From Priestia megaterium (GTDB taxonomy: Bacteria > Bacillota > Bacilli > Bacillales > Bacillaceae_H), in contig VTEF01000004.1 of NCBI GenBank assembly GCA_008180335.1, positions 280,713 through 344,712 of the forward strand: DNA of 64,000 bases, read 5' to 3'. The notes beneath the pieces are model-generated. The model searched no databases. It saw only the letters and a program-made list of their open reading frames with translations, and was not told the DNA's origin. How positions within the stretch are numbered: position 1 is the first letter of the stretch; each line of letters opens with the position of its first letter. The position numbers and the translations under genes are program-made. Below, piece by piece: positions 45,173 through 53,833 of the stretch.

Positions 45173-45796
45173 ATGAGAACATTGAAAAAACATACAATAT
45201 ATTTTATAATTTTCTTACTATTTTAAAAAGTTGGGGATAGGAATTAACTTTCAGTCGAAATGCATATGTTGCTGGTGATGATTGAACACCGTTAAAAGCA
45301 GGATTACTTATTTCTACTAGTACATATATAACTACAACTGCGATTATAAAACAAGTCATTTCCCGTTCTGCTGCGTAAACACTTACCCATAAGAAGGCAG
45401 AGCAATTACTTCAACCAAAAGTCAAAATAGCCACTCAAAATAGATACCTATTAAAACTTTTAACACCGTCTGAACATTCCATAGTAAAAACTGCAAATGA
45501 TGGACAAATGGGTAAATTTTATACCTGAAACTGAGCTTGAAGCTGGAACACCAAACATACTTGAGGCGGATCTTATTATGACAAAATGAGTGATGAGAAC
45601 AACATTTTGCTAGAAAGCGTGATAAAAAGGAAATCTTATATAGTGATTCAATGACTATTACAGATTTTTCGAACGAGAAAGCCTACTACGGTGAGGAGGC
45701 ATCTATTTAGCCACAGGATTGCCAAATACGCACGGTACAGGCAGAAGGATTATCCCATTTGGTTATCTAGAATTAACATTGGTTGATAAAAAGTAA
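45173..45796 (+). pseudogene. Decayed gene for an exported or membrane-anchored protein
   Basis: Begins with AAGGATC then ATG and a signal-like MRTLKKHTIYFIIFLLF ended by a stop. Coding-like stretches then continue in shifting frames: KIATQNRYLLKLLTPSEH, VNFIPETELEAGTPNILEAD, KEILYSDSMTITDFSNEKAY, and finally YLATGLPNTHGTG with IPFGYLELTLVDKK before a stop at 45796. Several frameshifts and nonsense codons break the frame, so no product is expected. The parent family was not recognised. Length of the original would be about 207 residues. Confidence 0.7.
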
Positions 45797-45884
45797 GACA
45801 AGAAGGGGTGTTCAGTCGAGCATTCCTTTATCAGATAAAGACGTAATTCAGTCAACAGATGGATAAAATAAAGGAGTGAAGACA

Positions 45885-46838
45885 ATGATTAAACCAGCAA
45901 AGTTAAAAAAAGGTGATACAGTAGGGATCATCGCACCTGCGAGTCCACCAAATGAAGGACAATTAAAAAAAGCCATTTTATTTTTAGAAGAGCTTGGTTT
46001 ACAAGTCATGATAGGAAAGTCAGTTTATGAAAGGAATGGGTATTTAGCTGGTACAGACGAACAGCGTATTGATGACATTCATGATATGTTTTCAAATAAG
46101 AGCGTAAAAGCAATTATTTGTGCATGCGGAGGGTATGGAACAGCACGAATAGCTTCTCAATTAAACTATGAACTTATCAAGCAAAACCCAAAGATATTTT
46201 GGGGATACAGTGATATTACATTTTTACATACAGCTATTTTTCAAAAAACAGGATTGGTTACGTTTCATGGCCCGATGTTATCATCAGATATTGGAAAAGA
46301 TGATATTGCAATACAAACGAAGCAGTCCTTTGAACAATTGTTTTCGCCACAGCCAATCTATTACACGGATAAGATTAGTGTTATAGAAGCAATTGAACAG
46401 GGAGAAGCAAGCGGAAAGATTGTTGGAGGAAACTTAACACTATTAACAAGTACGCTGGGCACAGAATTTGAAATTGATACAAAAGGACATATTTTATTTA
46501 TTGAAGATATTGATGAAGAACCGTATGAAGTTGACCGAATGATGACGCAATTAAAAATGGCAAACAAATTTTCAGATGCTGCTGGCATTATGATATGTGA
46601 TTTTCATAATTGCCAACCAATCAAACGAACTGAGTCACTGTCGCTAGAAGAAGCACTTATTAATCAATTGAGAGGATTAAAAAAACCGATTATGAAAGGA
46701 TTTCTAATTGGTCATTGCTCTCCTCAAGTTGCCGTTCCGATTGGCACTTATGCAACGATATCAACATATGAAAATATGGTTGAAATAGAGGCTGGAATTT
46801 CAGCAGGAGTGAGAGTGCATGAAAGCAGGAGAAATTAA
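45885..46838 (+). CDS. LD-carboxypeptidase, serine peptidase family S66
   Basis: 317-residue cytosolic peptidase of the LdcA/MccF family, cleaving the L,D bond in muropeptides during wall recycling (or microcin-type conjugates in the MccF branch). Begins LKKGDTVGIIAPASPP; nucleophile S109 in FWGYSDITFLH; the catalytic Glu lies in LFIEDIDEEPYEVDRM and the His in FLIGHCSPQVAVPIG. Length is normal. ATG 45885 follows AAGGAGTG; GTG 45876 is part of the ribosome site. No peptidoglycan-recycling neighbours are seen. Confidence 0.92.
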   Translation: MIKPAKLKKGDTVGIIAPASPPNEGQLKKAILFLEELGLQVMIGKSVYERNGYLAGTDEQRIDDIHDMFSNKSVKAIICACGGYGTARIASQLNYELIKQNPKIFWGYSDITFLHTAIFQKTGLVTFHGPMLSSDIGKDDIAIQTKQSFEQLFSPQPIYYTDKISVIEAIEQGEASGKIVGGNLTLLTSTLGTEFEIDTKGHILFIEDIDEEPYEVDRMMTQLKMANKFSDAAGIMICDFHNCQPIKRTESLSLEEALINQLRGLKKPIMKGFLIGHCSPQVAVPIGTYATISTYENMVEIEAGISAGVRVHESRRN

Positions 46839-47028
46839 TTTCTATTTTTATTTCTTATGAAAAAAAGAGGATAAATAAGGGGCTTAAAAATGATAGAAAT
46901 GATAAATCATTCATCCTATACCAAGTTATGCATATTTTTTATATAATAGAATAGTAGAATTAATTCAAACGAGAATTCAACACTTTAACAGTAGTGACGA
47001 ACTTTCGGTTCATAATGGTGGTGTACGT

Positions 47029-47583
47029 ATGACAAACGAAGATGCAATGATTGATATTATAAAGTCGTTTAAACGAAATTCAACAGAGTCAATCGCAATG
47101 GATTTAATAAAAGAAGTACGGGGGACATTTAGTCCTCTACCAAAGTATGTAGCTGATTTGATTGATGAATTAAGAAAGCTCAATTTAAAAGATGAGGTAA
47201 TTAGCGTTATTTTATATCAATCTGTTTACATAGCAAATCATGAATTCAACATTAAAGACACAATAAACAATCGACAATTTGTAAAAGATACAATTGAAAT
47301 GGGGCGACGATGGGTTCATCAATATGGAAAAATTGAAACAGTAGAAGAAGCAATTCATATTGCTGAGCACGCCTCTACTGCAGAAGATGTTCCTCACAAA
47401 TTGCAAACGCAACCTCAAGTAGAAGAAAAGGTCGCACTTGAATTCAAATTAGATCAGCAAACATATGAGATGTTAAGAAATATTGCTGTTTATTATGGCC
47501 ATCAATCCTATGAGCAATCGGTGACAGTTGCTATCAATCGCTTATATACGCAATTAAGAGATGCTCAACAAAAAAATCGTTAA
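47029..47583 (+). CDS. DnaD-like domain protein of unknown role
   Basis: 184 residues. The N-terminal 110 residues are helical and resemble the DnaD/DnaB_2 primosomal helix bundle: LPKYVADLIDELRKLNLKDE, then FVKDTIEMGRRWVHQYGKIE with TVEEAI, the W-x-x-x-x-I-x-T-x-x-x-A pattern. The C-terminal 50 residues (LEFKLDQQTYEMLRNIAVYY) may be a separate small helical domain. It could bind DNA, but family membership is by eye. GGTGGTG before the ATG. Bidirectional terminator downstream. Confidence 0.78.
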   Translation: MTNEDAMIDIIKSFKRNSTESIAMDLIKEVRGTFSPLPKYVADLIDELRKLNLKDEVISVILYQSVYIANHEFNIKDTINNRQFVKDTIEMGRRWVHQYGKIETVEEAIHIAEHASTAEDVPHKLQTQPQVEEKVALEFKLDQQTYEMLRNIAVYYGHQSYEQSVTVAINRLYTQLRDAQQKNR

Positions 47584-47587
47584 AGAA

Positions 47588-47624
47588 AAATCACGTAACA
47601 GCTACTATGTTACGTGATTTTTTA
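47588..47624. terminator. Bidirectional terminator
   Basis: AAAATCACGTAACA / TGTTACGTGATTTT fourteen-base perfect stem between convergent genes. Confidence 0.9.
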
Positions 47625-47653
47625 TGAGTGATTTCTTCCGACTAAGCGTCCCA

Positions 47654-47675
47654 CTGATTGAAGTTTCATTTTATT
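47654..47675 (+). repeat. Dispersed intergenic repeat, copy C
   Basis: CTGATTGAAGTTTCATTTTA plus TT, overlapping the stop codon of the minus-strand ycgQ-like gene. Confidence 0.6.
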
Positions 47676-48510
47676 GATTGTTTCGATAAACATAAGGGTT
47701 CTTAGGCTCTTCAATTTTTTCTGCGTGTGTTACTTTTACAACAGGAATGGTCTTTTTAAATGGCTGGTAATACATTGTACTAATTTCTCCTGTTACGGTC
47801 ACCCAATCATCATTTTTAAATGATACATCATCAGGAAATTCAACAAGCATCCCGAATACACCTGAATCAGCAATACAATGAATAATCCCAAACCGAAACA
47901 GAAAATATTGGTTATCGGCTAATTCATCTGTATGATACATAAACCCTTTCAGCTTAATTTTCTTACCTGTAAATTCTCCTGAATAATTATAAATTGTTTC
48001 CATCGCATTTAAAAACTCTTCGTCTTCAAGGTTAAGCATTTTCTTTGTTGAGAATTGTTTTAAATCGTGTTCCATCATTTGACCATAAGCATCTTCACCA
48101 TAAAATGAGCTCGTATCTGGTTGTAAAAATTGATGCTGTTCATAAGGGCTGTTTTTTTCATAGATAGGAAAGTGAAACCCTTTTGCCTCTACAATATTTG
48201 AATCAAGCGTTGCTACAGGTAAAAATAAAGCAGTGAAAATAGGCAAAAGGTAAACCGGATACCATGCACGTCTTTTCCATTTGTTCGATGGATTATGATG
48301 GTGACCACAGTCACAGTCTATACCATGATCATGATGATCGTCTCCTTTCATATAGAACAAAAATTCAGCAATCGTAATAAACCATAATAAAAAGATTGTG
48401 CTATATGAAATCCAAGCATAATTCATATTAATATATTTTGATATATCGCCAGTTGCATGAAGATGCATGAAGAGAAATGTAAAACCAATTAAGATGAGAA
48501 TGCGAATCAT
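47671..48510 (-). CDS. ycgQ: YcgQ-like (TIGR03943 family) membrane protein
   Basis: 279 residues. Two N-terminal membrane helices and one near residue 95 (YPVYLLPIFTALFLPV); between them a His/Cys/Asp loop DDHHDHGIDCDCGHHHN that looks like a metal-binding patch. The C-terminal half is a soluble beta-rich domain (LKGFMYHTDELADNQYFLFR; DDWVTVTGEISTMYYQPFKK). Always paired with the YcgR permease, here 12 bases downstream of it on the same strand. A role in metal or small-molecule export is inferred from the loop and partner only. Confidence 0.88.
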   Translation of the reverse strand: MIRILILIGFTFLFMHLHATGDISKYINMNYAWISYSTIFLLWFITIAEFLFYMKGDDHHDHGIDCDCGHHHNPSNKWKRRAWYPVYLLPIFTALFLPVATLDSNIVEAKGFHFPIYEKNSPYEQHQFLQPDTSSFYGEDAYGQMMEHDLKQFSTKKMLNLEDEEFLNAMETIYNYSGEFTGKKIKLKGFMYHTDELADNQYFLFRFGIIHCIADSGVFGMLVEFPDDVSFKNDDWVTVTGEISTMYYQPFKKTIPVVKVTHAEKIEEPKNPYVYRNNQ

Positions 48511-48522
48511 AATACTCCCCCT

Positions 48523-49392
48523 TTACCGTACAAGAATAATAGATACAGCTAATACAGAAATAAATACATACACAAGCAATAAGAATACAAATTTTGCTTT
48601 GAACTGGCTTAGCATCATTAATGTATTTTTAATATCAAACATAGGGCCGAAAACTAAAAATGAAATAATGGCACTTTCACTAAATGTGCTTCTGAATGAC
48701 GCAGCAATAAAGGCATCTGCTGATGAGCAGAGAGATAAAACATATGCAAGCCCCATCATTACGAGATTAGAAGATACTTCACCTTGACCTAAAGAAAGAA
48801 GTATCGATGTTTTAACAAATGTTTGCATACTAGCAGCAATTAATGCTCCGATGATTAAAAACTTTCCTACCGAGAAAAACTCATCAATGGAATGCTTAAC
48901 GGTTCCCACTAGTTTTTGCTGAAACGTTTTTGAATGGCTGTGAATCGCTAACTCGTGTTTTACCTGTGGGCTTTTAAATTGAAATGTTAAAACAGCTCCT
49001 ACTAGTAATGCAACAATGAATGCTACTCCACCTCGTTCGAAAACAATTTTCCAATCGTTACCGAATGCCACATATGTGGAAAATAAAACGACGGGGTTAA
49101 TAATAGGACCCGTTAACATAAAAGGAATGGCTGCATATAAAGGCACTCCTTTTGCCATTAATCGGCGAGTGATGGGAACAATCCCGCATTCACAAGCTGG
49201 AAACAATGCGCCGATAATTGTTGCTAGCAAGACGGCACCAAATTTGTTTTTCGGAATCGCTTTTGCCATCATTTCTTCTGTGATAAACATTTGAATAATA
49301 CCAGATATAAAAACACCCAATAAAACAAAAGGCAAAGCTTCAATTAAAATACTAATAAAAATCGTATTCATTTGTAATAAAGATGAATTCAT
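48523..49392 (-). CDS. ycgR: YcgR-like permease (UPF0718/DUF318)
   Basis: 289-residue permease with about eight hydrophobic segments. Family hallmarks: IGALFPACECGIVPITRRLM, with the acidic-Cys motif CECG, the following FMLTGPIINPVVLFSTYVAF, and a second related half with SLCSSADAFIAASF. ATG 49392 has GGAG about nine bases upstream; the longer frame lacks a site. First gene of a two-gene operon with ycgQ. An inverted repeat 40 bases upstream may be its operator. Cargo unknown. Confidence 0.9.
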   Translation of the reverse strand: MNSSLLQMNTIFISILIEALPFVLLGVFISGIIQMFITEEMMAKAIPKNKFGAVLLATIIGALFPACECGIVPITRRLMAKGVPLYAAIPFMLTGPIINPVVLFSTYVAFGNDWKIVFERGGVAFIVALLVGAVLTFQFKSPQVKHELAIHSHSKTFQQKLVGTVKHSIDEFFSVGKFLIIGALIAASMQTFVKTSILLSLGQGEVSSNLVMMGLAYVLSLCSSADAFIAASFRSTFSESAIISFLVFGPMFDIKNTLMMLSQFKAKFVFLLLVYVFISVLAVSIILVR

Positions 49393-49431
49393 TATACCAC
49401 TCCAACTATTGATATTGCTGAAATACAATAA

Positions 49432-49449
49432 AGTTGAATTAACTCAACT
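49432..49449. promoter_or_regulatory. Inverted repeat upstream of ycgR
   Basis: AGTTGA-ATTAAC-TCAACT: perfect six-base arms. Not a match to the Fur, Zur or MntR boxes I know. Confidence 0.4.
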
Positions 49450-49667
49450 CATGATAGTTTACCGCAAAATTTGTTTGATGTAAAAAATATATCTTTAGAA
49501 ATTACACTAGCTCCTGTTCAATATAGATTGTGAAAGTCTTTTAACTTTGATAAGATACAACTTTAATTAGTCCTATAAACATAAACTGGACATTTAAAAT
49601 CGCAATTTCTGCTTTGGGAATTTAAGTGAAGACATTGCGTGTAAAGGGGGAGTCTATCATCTATTTA

Positions 49668-50450
49668 ATGGATTATCATCATCATACAAATCATTCTTTT
49701 GATTCAAAAGCAGTAATGAAAGAAGTATGTGCAACAGCTATTGAGAAAAATGTAAAAGAAATCTGCTTTACGGAGCATTTCTCATTGAATCCAATGGCGC
49801 CTACATATGGTCATATTAATTTAAAGGCGTACCTTGCTGATATAAAAAGCTGTCAAGAGATGTTTATGGATCAGCTTACGATTAAAGCAGGAATAGAAAT
49901 TTGCGAACCGCATCTACTTAAAGACGGCTATCAAGAAGTCTTGGACCCGCTGAATTTAGATTTCGTTTTGGGGTCTGTTCATAATATTGATAATCAAAAG
50001 CTAAGAAAATATTTAGCTGGAAAAGAGCAAGATGCTCTTTATAGAGGATATTTTGAGGAGCTATATAAATTAGTTTGTACAGCAGATATCGATGTGCTTG
50101 CTCACATTGATTTAATGAAGCGTTATGCTATTGCAGATTATGGGAACTATCAGTTTGAAGATTTTAAAGAATTATTAACTGAAATTTTAATGAAAGCGAT
50201 TGAACGTAATATTGGCATTGAAATTAACACATCAGGGAATAGAAGCAAGATAAATGAGCCACTTCCTTCTATTCATGTATTAAAGTTGTATAAAGAACTA
50301 GGAGGAGAGCTGTTAACACTCGGTTCAGATTCTCATTTTGCTCATTCTGTTGGAGCACATATTCCAGAAGCAATGCAAATTGCCAAACAAATTGGATTTA
50401 CCTATATTTTTAAATATGAAAAGCGGAATCCGATCCCAGTTAAATTATAA
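49668..50450 (+). CDS. PHP-domain phosphatase (histidinol-phosphatase-like)
   Basis: 260-residue PHP-fold phosphoesterase. Metal-binding motifs in order: MDYHHHTNHSFDSKA, ICFTEHFSLN, GIEICEP, LGSVHNID, DVLAHIDLMKRY and LTLGSDSHFAHSVG. This set fits HisJ-type histidinol-phosphatases, but no his genes are near, so another phosphate ester is possible. The start is uncertain: ATG 49668 gives the expected N-terminus, yet GGGGGAG lies 14 bases away, longer than usual. Single gene followed by a weak terminator. Confidence 0.88.
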   Translation: MDYHHHTNHSFDSKAVMKEVCATAIEKNVKEICFTEHFSLNPMAPTYGHINLKAYLADIKSCQEMFMDQLTIKAGIEICEPHLLKDGYQEVLDPLNLDFVLGSVHNIDNQKLRKYLAGKEQDALYRGYFEELYKLVCTADIDVLAHIDLMKRYAIADYGNYQFEDFKELLTEILMKAIERNIGIEINTSGNRSKINEPLPSIHVLKLYKELGGELLTLGSDSHFAHSVGAHIPEAMQIAKQIGFTYIFKYEKRNPIPVKL

Positions 50451-50452
50451 AC

Positions 50453-50482
50453 AAGACGCCTTAGAAAGAGGGCGTTTCTTTA
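50453..50482 (+). terminator. Terminator after the PHP gene
   Basis: AAGACGCC ... GGCGTTTCTT stem (one mismatch) with a T-rich tail. Confidence 0.65.
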
Positions 50483-50540
50483 AATTTTTTCTTGTTTGTA
50501 AGCTAATGAAAAGAAAATAAGTTAAATTATGGGCTATCAT

Positions 50541-50571
50541 ATATGACATTTGTCATATAACGCATATGACA
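50541..50571 (+). promoter_or_regulatory. DesR-type operator of des
   Basis: ATATGACA (50541-50548) and TGTCATAT (50551-50558) form a perfect 8+2+8 dyad; a third half-site ATATGACA (50564-50571) repeats 23 bases after the first. This tandem arrangement ahead of a desaturase gene fits activation by phosphorylated DesR. Confidence 0.8.
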
Positions 50572-50579
50572 CGTACTAC

Positions 50580-50608
50580 TACAAAGAGAAAGTTTCCTTC
50601 TTTATAAT
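50580..50608 (+). promoter_or_regulatory. Promoter of des
   Basis: -10 TATAAT (50603-50608) with a poor -35 TACAAA (50580-50585), spacer 17. The weak -35 next to the operator is as expected for an activator-dependent promoter. Confidence 0.55.
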
Positions 50609-50643
50609 TTTAATTAAATTATGAATGCGGAAGGGAAATCGAA

Positions 50644-51690
50644 ATGATTAAACAAAAACTACAAACTTTGCGAAAATCAATGGCTCCTTATGAAAAGCCA
50701 GATACGAAAAATAGTGTGAGGCAAATTATGAACACGATTATTCCATTCTTTGTATTATGGTTTCTTGCGTATCAAAGCTTATCCATTTCATATGTACTTA
50801 CTTTTGCTTTAACGATTATTGCAGCGGGATTTTTAACACGTATTTTTATTATTTTTCACGACTGCTGCCATCACTCTTTCTTTAAAAATCGCCAGTATAA
50901 TAAAATTCTTGGAACCATCACCGGGATCTTAACATTGTTTCCGTATAATCAATGGGCGCACAGCCATTCTATCCATCATGCAACGAGTGGCAATTTAGAC
51001 AAGCGCGGTGTAGGCGATCTGTGGATTTTGACCGTTAATGAATACGTAGAGGCTCCTTTGTCTCGTCGAATTGCTTATCGAATTTATCGAAATCCATTCG
51101 TTATGTTTATTTTAGGACCAATCTATGTTTTTCTGATTACAAATCGTTTTAATCGTAAAGGCGCCAAATTTCAAGAGCGAATGAATACGCATCTTACAAA
51201 CATATCCATTTTTGTTATTGTTTTCATTTTGTGCTGGACGCTTGGATGGCAGTCCTTTCTTTTAGTGCAAGGACCAATCTTTTTAATCTCAGGATCGATT
51301 GGTGTATGGCTTTTCTATGTACAGCACCAGTTTGAAGATTCTTATTTTGAAGCAGATAAAGAATGGGAGTACGTACAAGCAGCTGTAGAAGGTAGTTCTT
51401 TTTATAAATTACCAAAAATTTTACAATGGCTCACGGGTAACATTGGTTTTCACCACGTTCATCATTTAAGCCCAAGAGTGCCAAACTACAAACTTGAAGA
51501 AGCACATAATAATACAATACCTTTACAGAATGTGCCGACGATTACTTTAAAAACAAGTTTAGAATCACTGAGGTTCCATTTATGGGATGAAGAAAATAAG
51601 AAGTTTGTCGGATTTAAACATCTTAAAACGCTTTCTGTAAAGAATAAAAAGAAGAGTCTTTCTGTTTATCCAAAGCCTGAACTGAAGTAG
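50644..51690 (+). CDS. des: Membrane acyl-lipid desaturase Des
   Basis: 348-residue integral membrane fatty-acid desaturase, which in B. subtilis puts a cis double bond at delta-5 of phospholipid acyl chains after cold shock. Three His boxes bind the di-iron centre: HDCCHHSFF, HSIHHATSG and GFHHVHHLSP. Four main hydrophobic stretches. GGAAGGG upstream of the ATG. It is under the DesR operator, and the cognate desK-desR pair follows, so the fluidity sensor and its output gene are together as in B. subtilis. Confidence 0.96.
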   Translation: MIKQKLQTLRKSMAPYEKPDTKNSVRQIMNTIIPFFVLWFLAYQSLSISYVLTFALTIIAAGFLTRIFIIFHDCCHHSFFKNRQYNKILGTITGILTLFPYNQWAHSHSIHHATSGNLDKRGVGDLWILTVNEYVEAPLSRRIAYRIYRNPFVMFILGPIYVFLITNRFNRKGAKFQERMNTHLTNISIFVIVFILCWTLGWQSFLLVQGPIFLISGSIGVWLFYVQHQFEDSYFEADKEWEYVQAAVEGSSFYKLPKILQWLTGNIGFHHVHHLSPRVPNYKLEEAHNNTIPLQNVPTITLKTSLESLRFHLWDEENKKFVGFKHLKTLSVKNKKKSLSVYPKPELK

Positions 51691-51722
51691 GAGACCGTGT
51701 AAATAAGGGAGATATCAAGTGG

Positions 51723-51794
51723 CACACATTGTTAGTATCATAAAGGAATTGTAAAGACACTTATGATTCTTTTATGGTACGATAGCAATGTGTG
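51723..51794 (+). other. Large imperfect hairpin between des and desK
   Basis: CACACATTG (51723-51731) pairs perfectly with CAATGTGTG (51786-51794), and CATAAAGGAAT (51740-51750) with ATTCTTTTATG (one G-U) nearer the loop. No T tract follows. It lies just before the desK ribosome site, so it may set the desK:des ratio by attenuation or mRNA processing. Confidence 0.65.
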
Positions 51795-51827
51795 TTACGT
51801 ATTAATAGCGCAAAAGAGGTTTGTAAT

Positions 51828-52976
51828 ATGAAAAAAAAGTATGCAATCTTTCAAAAAATTACTGGAATCTCTCCTTATATATGGAGTGTTTTTAGTATTT
51901 TACCGTTTTATTTTATCTTTCAATCTTCTTCGATAAATGAAATTGTTATTGGGATCTTACTAACAATTTTATTTTTTATCTTCTATAGGTTTGCTTTTGT
52001 TTCAAAAGGATGGCCCATTTATGTCTGGACATTTATCCTCATTAGTATTTCCATTGCGATGACTACTCTTTTTAATTATGTGTATTTTTCATTTTATTTT
52101 GCTTTTTTTCTCGCCTATTTTATTGGAAATGTCCAAAACTGGCTTACGTTTATTACGTTGTATATCGTTCATTTAGTTAGTACAGCAATTTCTTTAAATT
52201 ATAATATGGTTGTACAAGAAGAGCTGTTTTTAAGGCAGCTGCCGGTGATGATCATTATTTATATGAGTGTGATTGTGTTTCCATTTACGATTTATAATCG
52301 AAAAAAACGCGGACGGCTTGAAGAGCAGCTTGAAGATGCCAACAAGCGAATTTCTGAGCTTGTCAAACAGGAAGAAAGACAGCGGATTGCACGTGACCTT
52401 CACGACACATTAGGGCAAAAACTTTCTCTTATCGGCTTAAAAAGCGATTTAGCAAGAAAATTAATTTATAAAGACCCAGAACAAGCACGTGCTGAATTAA
52501 AAGATGTACAGCAAACAGCAAGAACAGCATTGAATGAAGTAAGAAAAATGGTCTCACAAATGCGTGGCATTAGAATAAAAGAGGAAATCGTTCGGGTAAA
52601 GCAAATACTTAAAGTAGCACAGATTGACTTTATCAGTAATGAACCATTAACTTTGACAAATGTATCTCCTCTGACTGAGAATATTTTAAGTATGTGCTTA
52701 AAAGAAGCCGTAACGAATGTAGTAAAGCATAGTCATGCTTCTACTTGCCGCATTGCGATTGAACAATCATGGAATGAAATTGTTATTACCGTACAAGACA
52801 ATGGGGTCGGAATTACAGAAAAAAATCACTTGGAAAAAGGTCACGGGCTGTTAGGGATGAAAGAGCGGTTAGAGTTTGTTAATGGCACATTAGACATTAC
52901 TTCAAATGAAGGAACAACGGTTACTATAAAAGTACCGAATGTAGTAAAGCAAACGGAGAAGGAGGATGCTAAATGA
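51828..52976 (+). CDS. desK: DesK thermosensor histidine kinase
   Basis: 382-residue membrane kinase sensing bilayer order. Four or five membrane helices fill residues 10-160 (FILISISIAMTTLFNYVYFS), followed by a coiled coil and the HisKA_3 site H192 in RQRIARDLHDTLGQKLS. ATPase motifs: KEAVTNVVKHSHAS, VQDNGVGITE and GHGLLGMKERLEF. At low temperature it phosphorylates DesR. ATG 51828 follows AGAGGTTTG; the earlier frame start lies in the hairpin. desR overlaps its end by four bases. Confidence 0.95.
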   Translation: MKKKYAIFQKITGISPYIWSVFSILPFYFIFQSSSINEIVIGILLTILFFIFYRFAFVSKGWPIYVWTFILISISIAMTTLFNYVYFSFYFAFFLAYFIGNVQNWLTFITLYIVHLVSTAISLNYNMVVQEELFLRQLPVMIIIYMSVIVFPFTIYNRKKRGRLEEQLEDANKRISELVKQEERQRIARDLHDTLGQKLSLIGLKSDLARKLIYKDPEQARAELKDVQQTARTALNEVRKMVSQMRGIRIKEEIVRVKQILKVAQIDFISNEPLTLTNVSPLTENILSMCLKEAVTNVVKHSHASTCRIAIEQSWNEIVITVQDNGVGITEKNHLEKGHGLLGMKERLEFVNGTLDITSNEGTTVTIKVPNVVKQTEKEDAK

Positions 52977-53572
52977 TTCGGATTGTCATTGCAGAGGATC
53001 AGCGAATGCTGCTCGGTGCATTAGGTTCACTATTAAATTTGGAAGATGATATGGAAGTAGTCGGGAAAGCATCGAACGGAGAAGAAGCGGTTGCTCTTGC
53101 CCACCAGCACAAGCCTGATATTTGCATAATGGATATTGAAATGCCTGTAAAAACTGGTCTAGAAGCAGCGGAAGAGCTGAAAGAATTAGGATGCAAAGTG
53201 ATCATTTTGACAACATTTGCCCGCTCTGGCTATTTCCAGCGAGCACTCAAAGCTCGTGTTAGTGGTTATTTGCTAAAGGACAGTCCAAGTGAAGAGTTAG
53301 CAAGCTCAATCCGAAGCATTATGCAAGGGCGTCGAATCTATGCTCCTGAATTAGTCGATGATGTATATGCCGAAGAAAATCCTCTTACAGAAAGGGAAAA
53401 GGAAGTATTATTACTCGTAGCTGATGGCAAGAATACGCAAGAAATTGCAGACGAACTCTCGATTAAAACTGGAACAGTCCGCAACTACATTTCAACGATA
53501 TTAGATAAACTCGAAGTGAAAAACCGGATAGAGGCCATCACAAGGTTTAAAGAAAAAGGCTGGTTTAAATAA
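52973..53572 (+). CDS. desR: DesR response regulator
   Basis: 199-residue NarL-type regulator that activates des in the cold. Receiver: MIRIVIAEDQRMLLGALGSL, phospho-acceptor D54 in ICIMDIEMPVKTG, and LTTFARSGYF / LLKDSPS switch residues. The LuxR-type helix-turn-helix is LTEREKEVLLLVADGKNTQE. The start ATGA overlaps the desK stop, and AAGGAGG lies within desK. A long hairpin, 24 bases past the stop, follows. Confidence 0.96.
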   Translation: MIRIVIAEDQRMLLGALGSLLNLEDDMEVVGKASNGEEAVALAHQHKPDICIMDIEMPVKTGLEAAEELKELGCKVIILTTFARSGYFQRALKARVSGYLLKDSPSEELASSIRSIMQGRRIYAPELVDDVYAEENPLTEREKEVLLLVADGKNTQEIADELSIKTGTVRNYISTILDKLEVKNRIEAITRFKEKGWFK

Positions 53573-53595
53573 TAAACCTTATTAAAGAGAGTTTG

Positions 53596-53639
53596 CTATA
53601 CAAAATCCTTTGCTTACTTCAGCGTAGGATTTTGTATAG
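53596..53639 (+). terminator. Fourteen-base hairpin after desR
   Basis: CTATACAAAATCCT (53596-53609) and AGGATTTTGTATAG (53626-53639), perfect, 16-base loop. No T run follows, so it may instead protect the 3' end. Confidence 0.55.
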
Positions 53640-53771
53640 AATGCATAGTGATGGGTCTTCTAGATTACCTCACAACCTACATTAAATCTAACTAAATGAA
53701 AAGCTATAATTTTGTTAAATAGAGAGATAAAACAAAAATAATTCTGAATATTTTAAAAACACCATTTACTT

Positions 53772-53785
53772 TGAAAGCGTTTTCA
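53772..53785 (+). promoter_or_regulatory. Perfect CcpA cre site
   Basis: TGAAAGCGTTTTCA, within TTGAAAGCGTTTTCAA, fits the cre consensus at every specified position. It lies between the -35 (TTTACT 53765-53770) and -10 (TATAAT 53788-53793) of the small gene downstream, so CcpA should repress. Confidence 0.8.
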
Positions 53786-53787
53786 AT

Positions 53788-53800
53788 TATAATAATTATA
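53788..53800 (+). promoter_or_regulatory. Fur-like dyad over the -10 box
   Basis: TATAATAATTATA is a perfect 6-1-6 dyad and matches the core of the Fur box GATAATNATTATC except at both ends. It covers the -10. Being pure A/T, chance is a concern, but the gene it serves looks like a Fur-regulated family. Confidence 0.5.
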
Positions 53801-53833
53801 TGCTAAAAGATTATTCTTATTTAGGTGGTCGAT

